A stretch of 64,000 nt of DNA from an uncultured Christensenellaceae bacterium (GCA_910586985.1 CAJUKK010000001.1:1-64000); one strand, 5' to 3'. Counted from the first letter of the stretch, positions 35,386 to 45,066 are shown. Made by a program: numbers and translations. The notes: a model not told the origin generated them from the sequence alone.

Positions 35386-35612
35386 TATATTGTGTTTACG
35401 AAATTTGTTTCAAAAGCAGAAACTTATTTCCGTGAGCGAATAACTTGTCTGTTCTTTATAGCACTTAGTACACGCCCATGATTGCCTTGAAAGACAACAA
35501 GCGCAAGGGGTTGCGCAAGTTGAGTCCCGCAGCGGAAAAGCTTGGTTTTCTAGCGGTTAGTATTTAGATTTTCTCTAAAAAATCGGAAAACAATCGAAAA
35601 GGATTTATTGAT

Positions 35613-37370
35613 ATGTTTTACAGAACGCACAATTGCAACGAACTCAGAAAAGAAGATGCGGGAAAGAAAGTAAAGCTTTCCGGCTGGCTTGACAGTAAGC
35701 GCGATAAAGGCGGACTTCTCTTTGCCGTGCTTCGCGATTTTTACGGTACGACGCAGGTCGTCTGTTCGGAAGAGCCTTGCCTTTCACAATTGCGAGATAT
35801 CCCGACGGAATCGACCGTTTCGGTAGAGGGTACGGTCGTATTGCGCTCCGCCCCCAACGAAAAACTTGCAACAGGTCTTATTGAGATTGTTCCCGAAAAG
35901 GTAGAAGTTCTCGGTCGCCGTTCCGTGCCCGCGTTGCCCTTCGAGGTTTCGCATTCGACGGAAACGGGGGAAGACAACCGCCTCACGTACCGTTTTCTCG
36001 ATCTTCGCAACGCGAACGTACGCGATAAAATTGTATTGCGCTCGCAGATCATTGCCGATCTGCGCAGACTTATGACCGAACGCGGATTTCTAGAAATTTC
36101 TACACCCATTCTGACAAGTTCTTCACCCGAGGGCGCGCGCGACTATATCGTGCCCAGCCGTCTGTACCCCGGCGAGTTTTACGCGTTGCCGCAAGCGCCG
36201 CAGCAGTATAAACAGCTTTTAATGTGCTCGGGATTCGATAAGTATTTTCAGATCGCGCCCTGTTTCCGCGACGAGGACGCGCGTGCCGACCGTTCCCCCG
36301 GCGAGTTCTATCAGCTCGATATCGAAATGGCGTTCGCAACGCAGGAAGACGTTTTCGCCGTGCTAGAAGAGGTACTTCCGACGGTGTTCGAAAAGTATTC
36401 GGGTTGGCAGGTCGATAAGCCGCCCTTTAAGCGTGTCCCTTACCGCGAGGCGCTCGAAACATACGGTTCGGATAAGCCCGATTTGCGCAATCCTCTGATC
36501 GTGAAAGACGTGACCGATCTTATGCAGGGTTGCGGATTCGGCGCGGTCGAGGGCAAGGTTGTAAAAGCGATTGCCGTATCCGACATGAAAGAGGGCAGAA
36601 AGTTTATTGACCGCCTTGCCGAGGACTACAAAATCAAGTCTGAGGGCGGCGCAATGTATTGGTTTAAGCTTGATGAAAGCGGCGCGCCTGCAGGCGGAAT
36701 CGCTAAATTTTTAACGGATAATCTCGCGGGAATAAAGGAGCGGCTTGGGATTGACGCGGGGAGCTTTGTTGCGCTTATCGCGGACGAAAAGCTTAGCGCG
36801 GCGCAAAAGTGCGCGGGACTTCTGCGTACGATGCTCGGAAACGCCTTGGGACTTATCGAAAAGAACGTATACCGTTTTTGTTGGATCGTCGATTTTCCCA
36901 TGTACGAGATCGGAGAGGAGAGCGGTGAGCTTGAGTTCTGTCACAATCCGTTTTCCATGCCGCAGGGCGGGTTAAAGGCGCTGAATGAGCAGAACCCGCT
37001 CGAAATTCTTGCCTATCAGTACGATATCGTATGCAACGGCGTAGAGCTCAGCTCGGGCGCGGTGCGCAATCACGATCCCGAAATCATGCTCAAAGCGTTC
37101 GAACTCGTCGGTATGGACAAGAGCGTTGTTGAAGGGAAGTTTCCCGCGCTCTATCACGCGTTCGAATACGGTGCGCCTCCGCATGCGGGCGTTGCCCCCG
37201 GCGTTGATCGCATGGTGATGCTTATCTGCGATACGGTGAATATCCGTGAGGTTATCGCATTCCCCATGAACGCTAAGGCAAGAGATCTTTTAATGAGCGC
37301 GCCCTCGCCCGTCGAACAAAAACAACTCGACGACGTTCATATTAAAATTGTGAAAGAAGAAAAGAAGTAA
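35613..37370 (+). CDS. aspS: aspartyl-tRNA synthetase
   Basis: A class IIb synthetase of 585 aa charging tRNA-Asp. It has an N-terminal OB domain (KLSGWLDSKRDKGGLLFAVLRDFYG), the bacterial AspRS GAD insertion domain, and a catalytic core with PQQYKQLLMCSGFDKYFQIA, FRDEDARADR and GVAPGVDRMVMLI near the C-terminus. AAAGGATTTA is the ribosome site region. Some bacterial AspRS also charge tRNA-Asn, but asnS is present here. The terminator is at 37375-37418. Confidence 0.96.
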   Translation: MFYRTHNCNELRKEDAGKKVKLSGWLDSKRDKGGLLFAVLRDFYGTTQVVCSEEPCLSQLRDIPTESTVSVEGTVVLRSAPNEKLATGLIEIVPEKVEVLGRRSVPALPFEVSHSTETGEDNRLTYRFLDLRNANVRDKIVLRSQIIADLRRLMTERGFLEISTPILTSSSPEGARDYIVPSRLYPGEFYALPQAPQQYKQLLMCSGFDKYFQIAPCFRDEDARADRSPGEFYQLDIEMAFATQEDVFAVLEEVLPTVFEKYSGWQVDKPPFKRVPYREALETYGSDKPDLRNPLIVKDVTDLMQGCGFGAVEGKVVKAIAVSDMKEGRKFIDRLAEDYKIKSEGGAMYWFKLDESGAPAGGIAKFLTDNLAGIKERLGIDAGSFVALIADEKLSAAQKCAGLLRTMLGNALGLIEKNVYRFCWIVDFPMYEIGEESGELEFCHNPFSMPQGGLKALNEQNPLEILAYQYDIVCNGVELSSGAVRNHDPEIMLKAFELVGMDKSVVEGKFPALYHAFEYGAPPHAGVAPGVDRMVMLICDTVNIREVIAFPMNAKARDLLMSAPSPVEQKQLDDVHIKIVKEEKK

Positions 37371-37374
37371 TTTT

Positions 37375-37418
37375 TTACAACAAAAACAACCCCTTGCAAG
37401 GGGTTGTTTTTGTTGTAA
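37375..37418 (+). terminator. aspS terminator, 44-bp perfect palindrome
   Basis: A flawless inverted repeat with the centre CCCCTTGCAAGGGG and A/T-rich flanks. Its T-rich arm follows the GC core and serves as the U-run. Five bases separate it from the aspS stop. Confidence 0.85.
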
Positions 37419-37501
37419 ATTAAGCATTGTTTTATGTATTGACTCATTGACTTGATACGTTGTGAGCGGAGTATTACTCTAAGTTGTTTAAACATTATAA
37501 A

Positions 37502-37525
37502 TGCCCTCCCTGAAAAGGGAGGGCA
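37502..37525 (-). terminator. terminator of the EF-G paralogue gene
   Basis: TGCCCTCCCT and AGGGAGGGCA form a 10-bp stem with a 4-nt loop, followed on the minus strand by TTTATAATG, 15 bp beyond the stop. Confidence 0.7.
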
Positions 37526-37539
37526 AACAATATGAAAAC

Positions 37540-39585
37540 TTATTCTTTTTTTAACGTCTGTAAGACGATGTCCGGAGCCTGTTCGTATCGGGAGAAAGTT
37601 TCCGTAAACCGTCCGCGTCCCTGCGTCATCGATCTGAGCGAGGTTGCGTACGTTAATATCTCCGCCTTGGGCGCTTCCGCCGTGACGATCTGCATTTCGT
37701 CCTGCGCGTCCATACCCAAGATGCGTCCGCGCCGTTTATTTAAATCGCCCAATACGTCGCCGAGGTACTGTTCGGGGACGGCAATCCTTAATCTTGAAAT
37801 GGGTTCGAGGAGAACGGGGGATGCGTTCTTCATACCCTCGCGGAAAGCAAGTTCTGCCGCCGCTTTGAATGCCGCCTCGGAGGAGTCGACGTCGTGATAG
37901 CTGCCGTCGTACAGCGTCGCCTTAATGCGAATGACGGGGTATCCCGCAAGTACGCCGCGGCTTAAACATTCGGTAATGCCTTTTTCAACCGCAGGAATGT
38001 ACTGCTTGGGCACCGTGCCTCCGACGATTTCTTCTGCAAACTCGAAGTCCTTTTCCGTCGGCTCGAAACGCATTTTGCAGTGACCGTACTGACCGTGACC
38101 GCCTGTCTGTTTTTTATATTTTCCCTCGGCGTTCGACTTGCCGCGTATCGTCTCTTTATAGGCGATGACTGGAAGTTTAAATTCCGCCTCCGCGCCGAAT
38201 TTACTCTTTAATTTCTTTTGCACCACGTCAAGGTGCACTTCGCCCATGCCTCCCGCGAGTGTCTCGCCCGTCTGCATATCTTTTACGACTTGGAAAGTGG
38301 GGTCTTCCTCCGCAATACGGTTGAGTCCGGCAAACACTTTGTCTTCCTGTCCGCGCTGTTTAGCGGTCACCGCCATATAGAGGACAGGTTTGGGGAAGGA
38401 GATCGGGTCGAATTTTACGGCATGATTGGGGTCGCACAGCGTGTCTCCCGTACCCGTGTTCACGAGTTTTGCAACTGCGCCGATATCTCCCGCTTTCAGC
38501 TCGGAGACAGCCTCCTGTTTTTTACCGTTAACTACGTAAAGAGAGCTGATGCGTTCCTGCGTGTCCGTATTCGGATTGTACACCGTCATGCCTGCTTTGA
38601 GTACGCCGCGGTTGACGCGGAGATAGTTGAGCTTGCCGACGAACGGATCGACAGCCGTCTTGAATACCTGTGCCGCCAATGCGCCGTTTTCGTCGCAGGT
38701 GATCCCCACGACGTCGTCCTTTTTTAAATCGTCGGCGGGGAGTTCTCTGCGTTCCGCCGCCTGCGGCATATATTTTACGATCTCGTTCATGAGATTGATA
38801 ACGCCGCGGTTTTGTAGCGCGCTACCTGCCATAACGGGAATTACGTTAATGTTGAAAATTCCTTTGCGGATACCGTGGATGGTATCTTCACGGGAGAGGA
38901 ATCCGTCTTCAAAATATTTTTCGAGCAGAACGTCGTCCTGTTCCGCCGCTGTCTCCATGAGGGATAACCGCACTGTTTCGAGATCGCGTCGATATGTTTC
39001 GGGAACGGGGATTTCTTCGGGGCCCGTACCGGAAAAGCGGTATGCTTTATCGGTAAGCGCATTGATAACGCCCGTCATTTTACCGCCCTCCATAATGGGG
39101 AGCTGAATGGGAGCGATCTTGCCGTGATATTTTTCGCGGAAAGCGTTTACCGTACCGTGATAGTCCGCGTTGTCTTTGTCCATGCCGTTGATAAATACAA
39201 CGAGCGGCTTTTTCGTACGCAGACAGAGCGAAATAGCTTTTTCCGCGCCGACGGTGACCGCGCCGTTCGCGCCCGTTACGACGAGCGCTGCGCCGCATGC
39301 GCGCATTGCCTCGTTGAACTCGCCTTCGAAGTCGTAAAATCCGGGGACGTCCAACAGGTTGAGTTTCGTGTCCTGCCACGTCGTGTGTAAAACGGAGAGC
39401 GAGACGGAAATTTTACGCGCAAGCTCCTGTTCGTCGAAGTCGGATACGGTGGTGCCGAGATCGGTCTTTCCCATGCGCTCGATCGAGCCGCCGTTTAAAA
39501 GAATCGCCTCGCACAGAGTGGTTTTGCCCTCGCCGCTGTGTCCGACGACGGCGAGATTTCGAATATTATTTGCCGATACGCTCAT
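37540..39585 (-). CDS. EF-G-like translational GTPase (EF-G2 type)
   Basis: A 681-aa relative of elongation factor G with all five domains by length. The G1 loop reads GHSGEGKTT rather than GHVDHGKTT, and G3 reads DVPGFYDFEGE, so the catalytic His of DTPGH is replaced by Phe. KAGDIGAV, RGQEDKVFAGLNRIAEEDPTF and the C-terminal domain V are EF-G like. This is typical of the EF-G2 group of paralogues, whose role (often not canonical translocation) is uncertain. AAGGGG precedes the ATG. The canonical fusA should be elsewhere. Confidence 0.92.
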   Translation of the reverse strand: MSVSANNIRNLAVVGHSGEGKTTLCEAILLNGGSIERMGKTDLGTTVSDFDEQELARKISVSLSVLHTTWQDTKLNLLDVPGFYDFEGEFNEAMRACGAALVVTGANGAVTVGAEKAISLCLRTKKPLVVFINGMDKDNADYHGTVNAFREKYHGKIAPIQLPIMEGGKMTGVINALTDKAYRFSGTGPEEIPVPETYRRDLETVRLSLMETAAEQDDVLLEKYFEDGFLSREDTIHGIRKGIFNINVIPVMAGSALQNRGVINLMNEIVKYMPQAAERRELPADDLKKDDVVGITCDENGALAAQVFKTAVDPFVGKLNYLRVNRGVLKAGMTVYNPNTDTQERISSLYVVNGKKQEAVSELKAGDIGAVAKLVNTGTGDTLCDPNHAVKFDPISFPKPVLYMAVTAKQRGQEDKVFAGLNRIAEEDPTFQVVKDMQTGETLAGGMGEVHLDVVQKKLKSKFGAEAEFKLPVIAYKETIRGKSNAEGKYKKQTGGHGQYGHCKMRFEPTEKDFEFAEEIVGGTVPKQYIPAVEKGITECLSRGVLAGYPVIRIKATLYDGSYHDVDSSEAAFKAAAELAFREGMKNASPVLLEPISRLRIAVPEQYLGDVLGDLNKRRGRILGMDAQDEMQIVTAEAPKAEILTYATSLRSMTQGRGRFTETFSRYEQAPDIVLQTLKKE

Positions 39586-39779
39586 AATTTTCCCCTTATG
39601 CCGTTGATTTGAATGCGGTTCGTTTGCCGCTCCATATTTCTATTATACAACAGATTGTAAAAAAATCAAGAGGGAATGGAAAAATAATTGCGAATTTTGT
39701 TAGATTGTTTCAATTGCTCAATATATCAAGCGGATGTTTAGGAGAAAAACGGAAATTTAAGAAAATTTTGCATAAATGC

Positions 39780-39808
39780 TTGCATTTATTTTGATTACAT
39801 GGTATAAT
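39780..39808 (+). promoter_or_regulatory. promoter of the rimP-nusA-infB operon
   Basis: TTGCAT (39780-39785) and TATAAT (39803-39808) are 17 bp apart with an extended TGG. The 39586-39779 interval contains only the minus-strand promoter of the EF-G gene and nothing else I can identify. Confidence 0.85.
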
Positions 39809-39835
39809 ACGATTGCTTAATCGATGAAACAGAGA

Positions 39836-39889
39836 TTGAGAGCGGGTTTTCCGCTCTCAAATTTCTATATTAAGGCGGTTTTTTACCGC
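39836..39889 (+). promoter_or_regulatory. structured leader of rimP
   Basis: Two hairpins precede rimP: TTGAGAGCGG/CCGCTCTCAA (39836-39860) and GCGGT/ACCGC (39875-39889), the second ending against the GAGGGG ribosome site. rimP leaders are often structured; a regulatory effect on translation is inferred. Confidence 0.5.
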
Positions 39890-39900
39890 GAGGGGTGCGT

Positions 39901-40356
39901 ATGAACGTAAAACCGATTGCGAGTATCGTTGAATTTCTTCGTCCGATTGCGGACGAGGTGGGCGTGGAAATCGTCGATTGTGTTTTTGACAGACGTACGC
40001 AGTCGTTGACGTTTTATATCGATGCGGAAGGCGGGGTCGATCTGATTCTTTGCGAAAAGTTTCACAGGGCGATCGACGCGCCGCTCGACGAGTTCGATCC
40101 GACTTTTGGCGCGGCTTACACGCTCAACTGTTCTTCGCTCGGACTTGACAGACCGTTTAAAACGGAACAGGATTTTTTAAAGCGCATTGGCGAAAAGATC
40201 GAAATTCATCTGTATGCGCCGATCGACGGGAAAAAGTATTACGAGGGAACGCTGCTTGCTTTTGAAAACGGTGAAATTGTGATTTCGGACGGGAAACAGG
40301 AGCGGCGCATTGCTCGGGAGAAGACTTCGAAGGTATGTCTGCTCATCGAAGTATAA
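39901..40356 (+). CDS. rimP: ribosome maturation factor RimP
   Basis: A 151-aa factor for 30S subunit assembly. It has an N-terminal alpha/beta domain (ADEVGVEIVDCVFDRRTQSLTFYID) with the family's E...S segment and a C-terminal SH3-like domain (EGTLLAFENGEIVISDG). The ATG at 39901 follows GAGGGG; an upstream GTG two codons earlier is less well spaced. First gene of the rimP-nusA-infB operon. Confidence 0.92.
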   Translation: MNVKPIASIVEFLRPIADEVGVEIVDCVFDRRTQSLTFYIDAEGGVDLILCEKFHRAIDAPLDEFDPTFGAAYTLNCSSLGLDRPFKTEQDFLKRIGEKIEIHLYAPIDGKKYYEGTLLAFENGEIVISDGKQERRIAREKTSKVCLLIEV

Positions 40357-40402
40357 ATAAGGTAAACGGAGAAAACAATCTCTTTGAGATAAGGAGCTGA
40401 TT

Positions 40403-41518
40403 ATGGTAAACAAGGATTTCTTTTCGGCGCTCGCCGATCTGGAACAAGAAAAGGGCATCAGTGAGGGCGTGTTTATCGAGGCGTTGCAAAACGCGCTTGC
40501 ATCCGCCTACAAAAAGCAGTTCGAGGGCGAGACGGGAAACGTTGAAGTGAAACTTGATCCCGAAAAGGCGACGATGCGGTTCTTTTTAAAGCGTACGGTC
40601 GTTGACGGAGAGGTCGTCGGCGACGGCGAAGTAAGCCTTGAAGACGCTTTGGAGTATGCTTCCCGCGCGGGCAAAAGAACGCCTAAGGTGGGCGACGTGC
40701 TGGTGGATGAATTTAAACCCAAAGATTTCGGCAGAATTGCCGCGCAGACGGCAAAACAGGTTATTCTTCAAAAAATTCACGAGACGGAGCGCGATAACAC
40801 GCTTTCCGAATTTTCGGATAAAGAGGGCGAGTTGATGTCGGGAATCGTGCGTAAGGTCGATACGCGCGGTGTTTCCATCGAGCTCGGTAAAGGTCAGATC
40901 GAAGGTCTTTTGCTGCCGCAGGATCAGGTTGCGGGAGAAAAGTATCTGGTCGGCGATAAAATTAAAGTGTTTGTAAAACGCGTTAAGAGCGGCGGTAGGA
41001 ATGCGCAGGTGCTTGTCTCGCGTACGGCGCCCGGTCTTGTCAAGCGTTTGTTCGAAGAGGAAGTGCCCGAAATCGCGCAAGGACTTGTTTCCGTCAAATC
41101 CATTTCCCGCGAGGCGGGTCACAGAACAAAGATTGCCATTCATGCGGAGGACGGCAAGATCGACGCCGTGGGCGCATGCGTCGGAAACAAAGGCGCGCGC
41201 GTCAATGCTGTTGTGCAGGAACTTGGCGGCGAAAAGATCGATATTATTATCTGGAGCGACAATCCGCTCGAATTTATCGCGAAGTCGCTTGCGCCTGCAA
41301 CCGTCGTCTCGGTTACGCAGGTGAATGAAAAGTCGGCGGTTGCGGTCGTGCCGGACGATAAACTTTCGCTTGCTATCGGCAGGGACGGACAAAACGCCCG
41401 TCTTGCGGCTCGGCTTACGGGTTGGAAGATCGACGTGCGCAGTGAATCCGCCGCGGCGAAACTCAGCCTTGAATCGGCAGAAGAAAACGCGCAAACGGAG
41501 TCCGCTACGGAGGAATAA
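40403..41518 (+). CDS. nusA: transcription termination/antitermination factor NusA
   Basis: A 371-aa RNA polymerase-binding factor. It carries the N-terminal domain (LADLEQEKGISEGVFIEALQ), the S1 domain (about 135-200), and two KH domains (GACVGNKGARVNAVVQELGG and AIGRDGQNARLAARLTGW). There is no C-terminal acidic repeat, as usual in Bacillota. AAGGAG is the ribosome site. It runs into ylxR (TAA then ATG without gap). Confidence 0.96.
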   Translation: MVNKDFFSALADLEQEKGISEGVFIEALQNALASAYKKQFEGETGNVEVKLDPEKATMRFFLKRTVVDGEVVGDGEVSLEDALEYASRAGKRTPKVGDVLVDEFKPKDFGRIAAQTAKQVILQKIHETERDNTLSEFSDKEGELMSGIVRKVDTRGVSIELGKGQIEGLLLPQDQVAGEKYLVGDKIKVFVKRVKSGGRNAQVLVSRTAPGLVKRLFEEEVPEIAQGLVSVKSISREAGHRTKIAIHAEDGKIDAVGACVGNKGARVNAVVQELGGEKIDIIIWSDNPLEFIAKSLAPATVVSVTQVNEKSAVAVVPDDKLSLAIGRDGQNARLAARLTGWKIDVRSESAAAKLSLESAEENAQTESATEE

Positions 41519-41791
41519 ATGCCGAAAGTAAGAAAGATTCCGCTGAGAATGTGTATCGCATGCCGCGAAGGCAAGCCGAAACAAGAGATGTTGCGCATCG
41601 TCAAGAATGCGGCGGGCGAGATCAGACTGGATTTTTCGGGCAAGCTTGCGGGGCGCGGGGCGTATATTTGCAACAGCGAAGCCTGCATTAAAAAGTTAAA
41701 AAAACAACGATTGTTGAACAAGGCGTTTTCCTCGGAGATCAGTATGGAAATTTACGACGCGATTGAGGAGGAATTCCTTGCAAAGGAATAA
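41519..41791 (+). CDS. rnpM: RNase P modulator RnpM (YlxR)
   Basis: A 90-aa YlxR/DUF448 protein with the motif IPLRMCIACREGKPKQEM and the GRGAYICN loop. In Bacillus subtilis the homologue RnpM binds RNase P RNA and lowers its activity. In this genome it lies 6.6 kb from rnpB. It begins right at the nusA stop and overlaps ylxQ. Confidence 0.9.
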   Translation: MPKVRKIPLRMCIACREGKPKQEMLRIVKNAAGEIRLDFSGKLAGRGAYICNSEACIKKLKKQRLLNKAFSSEISMEIYDAIEEEFLAKE

Positions 41792-42071
41792 AGTGAGAGC
41801 ATATTTCGGGTTTGCGAAACGCAGCGGCGCGCTCACTACGGGTGTGTTTGCGGCGGGAACGCTGAAAAGAGGCGTGTTTCTTCTTGCGGCGGACAATACC
41901 GTTTCTGCAAATTCGAAAAAAGAAATAGAAAAGCTGCAAAAGCGGTTTGCTTGTCCCTTGTGCTACTTCGACGGACTCGGAGAGCTTGTCGGGCGAGAGG
42001 GGTGCAAATTGGCGGCGGTACGTTCGGAGTCGCTTGCCGGCGCGATTTTGACGGCAATAGAATCAGATTAA
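41778..42071 (+). CDS. ylxQ: YlxQ-like L7Ae family RNA-binding protein
   Basis: A 97-aa protein of the ribosomal protein L7Ae family, which binds kink-turn RNA. RVRAYFGFAKRSGALTTG-like start and AADNTVSANSKKEIEKL match. A TTG at 41778 is the likely start, five bases after GGAGGAA inside the end of rnpM; an earlier in-frame TTG overlaps that ribosome site. Its function is not well settled. Confidence 0.85.
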   Translation: MQRNKVRAYFGFAKRSGALTTGVFAAGTLKRGVFLLAADNTVSANSKKEIEKLQKRFACPLCYFDGLGELVGREGCKLAAVRSESLAGAILTAIESD

Positions 42072-42125
42072 GGAATTGGATGGACGGTTGCCGAAGGCGA
42101 CGCGTTTGGAGGAACTGTAAAAGTT

Positions 42126-44693
42126 ATGGCTGAGAAACAGAATAAACCCTATAAAAATATCGAGGAGCTCGGGGGATTTCTCGGAAAAGATCAGATCGGA
42201 GCGTTGCAAAAGGCAATCTCCGCGAGCGAGGCAAAAGTTTCGTCTCTTTTAAAGCGGCTTGCCGAAATGGAAGAGGTGCAAACTGCGCGGCGGATTGAAG
42301 AAGAAGCGCGCGCGGCGGAGGCGTTACAGCCGAAAACGGAAGAAAAACCCGTTCCCGCGCCCGTAGTAGCGCCCGTCGAGGAGAAAAAAGAGCCTGCGCC
42401 CGAGAAGAATCCGATCGCAGAACCTGCGCCCGCTCCGCGTGAGAATCGTCCCGTATTCCGCCCCACCGAGCGGCGCGAGGGACAAAATACGGGGTCTCGT
42501 CCTCCTTACGGAAACCGTCCGCAGGGGCAGGGTACGGGCGAACGCCGTCCCCCTTACAATACGCCTCGTCCGCAGGGACAGGGTATGGGTGCTCGTCCTC
42601 CCTACGGTGCAAACCGTCCGCAGGGGCAGGGCATGGGCGCTCGTTCTCCCTACGGCGCCAACCGTCCGCAGGGGCAGGGAGTTCGACCGATGGGGGCTAG
42701 AACAGGTCTTCGTCCCGCCGCGCCCGTTGCATCGCCCGTTCCTGAAAAGAGACGGGAATTTGCGCCCGCGAAAAAATTCGATAAGACTTACGTAGAAAAG
42801 CGTCCCGTATCCAAGCGCGCATTGCAACGCCAACAGGGCGCGGATATCGGCGATTTCGACGAGGAGAAGAGCGGCTACCGCAAAGCGCGTTTCAGTAAGA
42901 AGGGCGCAAAGAAAGAGACGCAGACCATCCGTATCGATCACGCCGTCGTTACGAGTAAGGATATCCCCATAAAAGTATTATCCGAGAAACTCGGAATCAG
43001 CGCGGTGGAAATTGTGAAAAGACTGTTCCGCGAGGGCGTTACGAAAACGGTAAACGAATCTGTCGATTACGACAACGCGGCGTTTATTGCATTAGAGCTT
43101 GGAATCGATCTCGAATACAAGCCCGAAAAAACAGCGGAGGAAGCGCTTATCGAACAGCACGGCGGCGACGAGTCGGAGAACACCGTTACCCGCGCGCCCG
43201 TCGTTACCGTTATGGGGCACGTTGACCACGGTAAAACGTCGCTGCTCGATAAAATCCGCGAGACGAACGTTGCGAGCGGCGAGGCAGGCGGTATTACGCA
43301 GAGCATCGGCGCATATACCGTTACGTTCGGCGACGGAAAGCGCATTACCTTTATCGATACGCCGGGGCATGCGGCGTTCACCGCCATGCGCGCTCGCGGA
43401 GCAAAAGTTACAGATATCGTCGTACTTGTCGTGGCGGCGGACGACGGAATTATGCCGCAGACGGTTGAGGCGATCAATCACGCGAAAGAGGCGGAAGTTC
43501 CCGTTATCGTTGCGATCAATAAAATGGATAAACCGCATGCCGATCCCGATAAGGTGCGTAACCGCCTTGCAGAGTACGGACTCGTACCCGAGGAATGGGG
43601 CGGAGATACGATCTGCGTACCTCTTTCTGCAAAGACGGGCGAGGGAATCGATACGTTGCTTGAAGACATCTATCTTGTTGCAGAAATGCGCGAACTCAGG
43701 GCAAATCCCGAACGTAAGGCGCGCGGAATTATTATCGAGGCGAAACTCGACAAGGGTAAGGGCCCCGTGGCGAGCGTGCTTATTCAGAACGGAACGCTCA
43801 GAACGGGAGATAATCTCATATCGGGTACGACAATGGGACGCGTGCGCGCTATGACCGACGATACCGGTAAGCCTGTAAAAGAGGCCGGTCCTTCGACGGC
43901 GGTTTCAGTGCTGGGACTAGAAGACGTTCCCAATGCAGGCGATACCATTTTTGCGGTAGAACAGTCTCTTATGAAACAGGTGCAGGAAGAGCGCAAGAAT
44001 CGTGAGCGCGAGTCTATGATCCGCGAACCTTCGCGCAGCATGAGCCTTGACGACGTGTTTGCTCAGGTGTCCGAGGGCAAGATGAAGGAACTCAAACTGA
44101 TTGTCAAAGGCGACGTTCAGGGTTCCGTAGAGGCGGTTAAGAGTTCTCTTGAAAAGCTTACCAATGAAGAAGTAAAAGTAAAGGTGATTCACGCGGCTGC
44201 GGGCGCGATCAACGAGAGCGACGTTATGCTGGCGGAAAGTTCGAAAGCGATCGTTATCGGATTTAACGTTCGTCCCGACAGCAAGGCAAAGACGCTTGCC
44301 GAACGCAGTAAAGTGGACGTTCGCTCTTACCGCATCATTTATGAACTTCTCGACGATATCGAGGCGGCGCTTAAGGGTATGCTTTCGCCCAAGTATCAGG
44401 AGATATACATGGGTAAAGCGGAAGTGCGTCAGACGTTCAATATCACGGGCGTGGGAATGGTCGCCGGCTGTTACGTAACGGAGGGCAAACTTGTACGCGG
44501 CGGGAAACTGAGAATTTACCGCGACGACGTTATGATCGTCGAGGGCAACGTGAAACAGCTCAAACGCTTTAAAGACGACGTTAAAGAAGTTGCGTTCGGA
44601 TTCGAATGCGGTTGTGCGATCGAGAATTTCAATGAAATAAAAGTCGGCGACTTTATCGAATGCTATCTCATCGAGGAGATCAAACCCGTATGA
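42126..44693 (+). CDS. infB: translation initiation factor IF-2
   Basis: An 855-aa GTPase that places fMet-tRNA on the ribosome. The N-terminal third is a Pro/Gln/Gly/Arg-rich linker with tandem RPQGQGMGARPPYGAN units (about residues 125-195), encoded by a repeat of about 48 bp at 42510-42690. Then come the IF2-N helix (VLSEKLGISAVEIVKRLFREG), G1 GHVDHGKT, G3 DTPGHAAF, G4 NKMDKP, and domains II-IV. The GGAGGA site lies 11 bases from the ATG. The stop overlaps rbfA. Confidence 0.97.
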   Translation: MAEKQNKPYKNIEELGGFLGKDQIGALQKAISASEAKVSSLLKRLAEMEEVQTARRIEEEARAAEALQPKTEEKPVPAPVVAPVEEKKEPAPEKNPIAEPAPAPRENRPVFRPTERREGQNTGSRPPYGNRPQGQGTGERRPPYNTPRPQGQGMGARPPYGANRPQGQGMGARSPYGANRPQGQGVRPMGARTGLRPAAPVASPVPEKRREFAPAKKFDKTYVEKRPVSKRALQRQQGADIGDFDEEKSGYRKARFSKKGAKKETQTIRIDHAVVTSKDIPIKVLSEKLGISAVEIVKRLFREGVTKTVNESVDYDNAAFIALELGIDLEYKPEKTAEEALIEQHGGDESENTVTRAPVVTVMGHVDHGKTSLLDKIRETNVASGEAGGITQSIGAYTVTFGDGKRITFIDTPGHAAFTAMRARGAKVTDIVVLVVAADDGIMPQTVEAINHAKEAEVPVIVAINKMDKPHADPDKVRNRLAEYGLVPEEWGGDTICVPLSAKTGEGIDTLLEDIYLVAEMRELRANPERKARGIIIEAKLDKGKGPVASVLIQNGTLRTGDNLISGTTMGRVRAMTDDTGKPVKEAGPSTAVSVLGLEDVPNAGDTIFAVEQSLMKQVQEERKNRERESMIREPSRSMSLDDVFAQVSEGKMKELKLIVKGDVQGSVEAVKSSLEKLTNEEVKVKVIHAAAGAINESDVMLAESSKAIVIGFNVRPDSKAKTLAERSKVDVRSYRIIYELLDDIEAALKGMLSPKYQEIYMGKAEVRQTFNITGVGMVAGCYVTEGKLVRGGKLRIYRDDVMIVEGNVKQLKRFKDDVKEVAFGFECGCAIENFNEIKVGDFIECYLIEEIKPV

Positions 44694-45058
44694 AATCCAA
44701 CCGTTCGATGCGCGTGAACAGCGAATACCAAAGAGAGATTTCCGCGCTTATTTCGGGAGAACTCAAACACCGCGAACCGGAGCTTAAGGGTATTGTAAGC
44801 GTGACCGAGGCGGATGTTGCGCCCGATTTAAAGACGGCGAAAATTTATCTGAGCGTATACGCTTCGACGAAAGAAGAAAGTAAAAAGTCATTCGAGATCG
44901 TTCGGGCAAACGCAGCGTTTCTTCGGCACGAGCTCAGCAAAGTCATGCGGATGAGGACGGTGCCGACTCTTACTTTTTTGCCTGACAGCAGTATGGAGTA
45001 CGGTTCGAAGATGGATGAAATTTTTGCGAAACTTCATAGAAATGAAGAAAAGGATTGA
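44690..45058 (+). CDS. rbfA: ribosome-binding factor A
   Basis: A 122-aa KH-like factor for late 30S maturation. It matches RMRVNSEYQREISALISGEL, VTEADVAPDLKTAKIYLSVY and the C-terminal LTFLPDSSMEYGSKMDEIF. The ATG overlaps the infB stop (ATGA), so it is translationally coupled. Confidence 0.94.
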   Translation: MKSNRSMRVNSEYQREISALISGELKHREPELKGIVSVTEADVAPDLKTAKIYLSVYASTKEESKKSFEIVRANAAFLRHELSKVMRMRTVPTLTFLPDSSMEYGSKMDEIFAKLHRNEEKD

Positions 45059-45066
45059 ACGATTAA

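Noticed and set aside
34910..35443. Reading frame of 177 codons with two identical 72-residue repeats, and a matching frame on the minus strand (34774-35247)
   Set aside because: It starts inside rnpB and exists because the 216-bp repeat is a multiple of three; no ribosome site or protein-like composition.
35386..35612. Possible T-box or riboswitch before aspS
   Set aside because: No T-box core, specifier stem or terminator-antiterminator pair could be found; only a short 30-codon frame of no clear meaning.
42124..42941. Minus-strand frames across the IF-2 linker
   Set aside because: Low-complexity antisense of the repeated, GC-rich linker.
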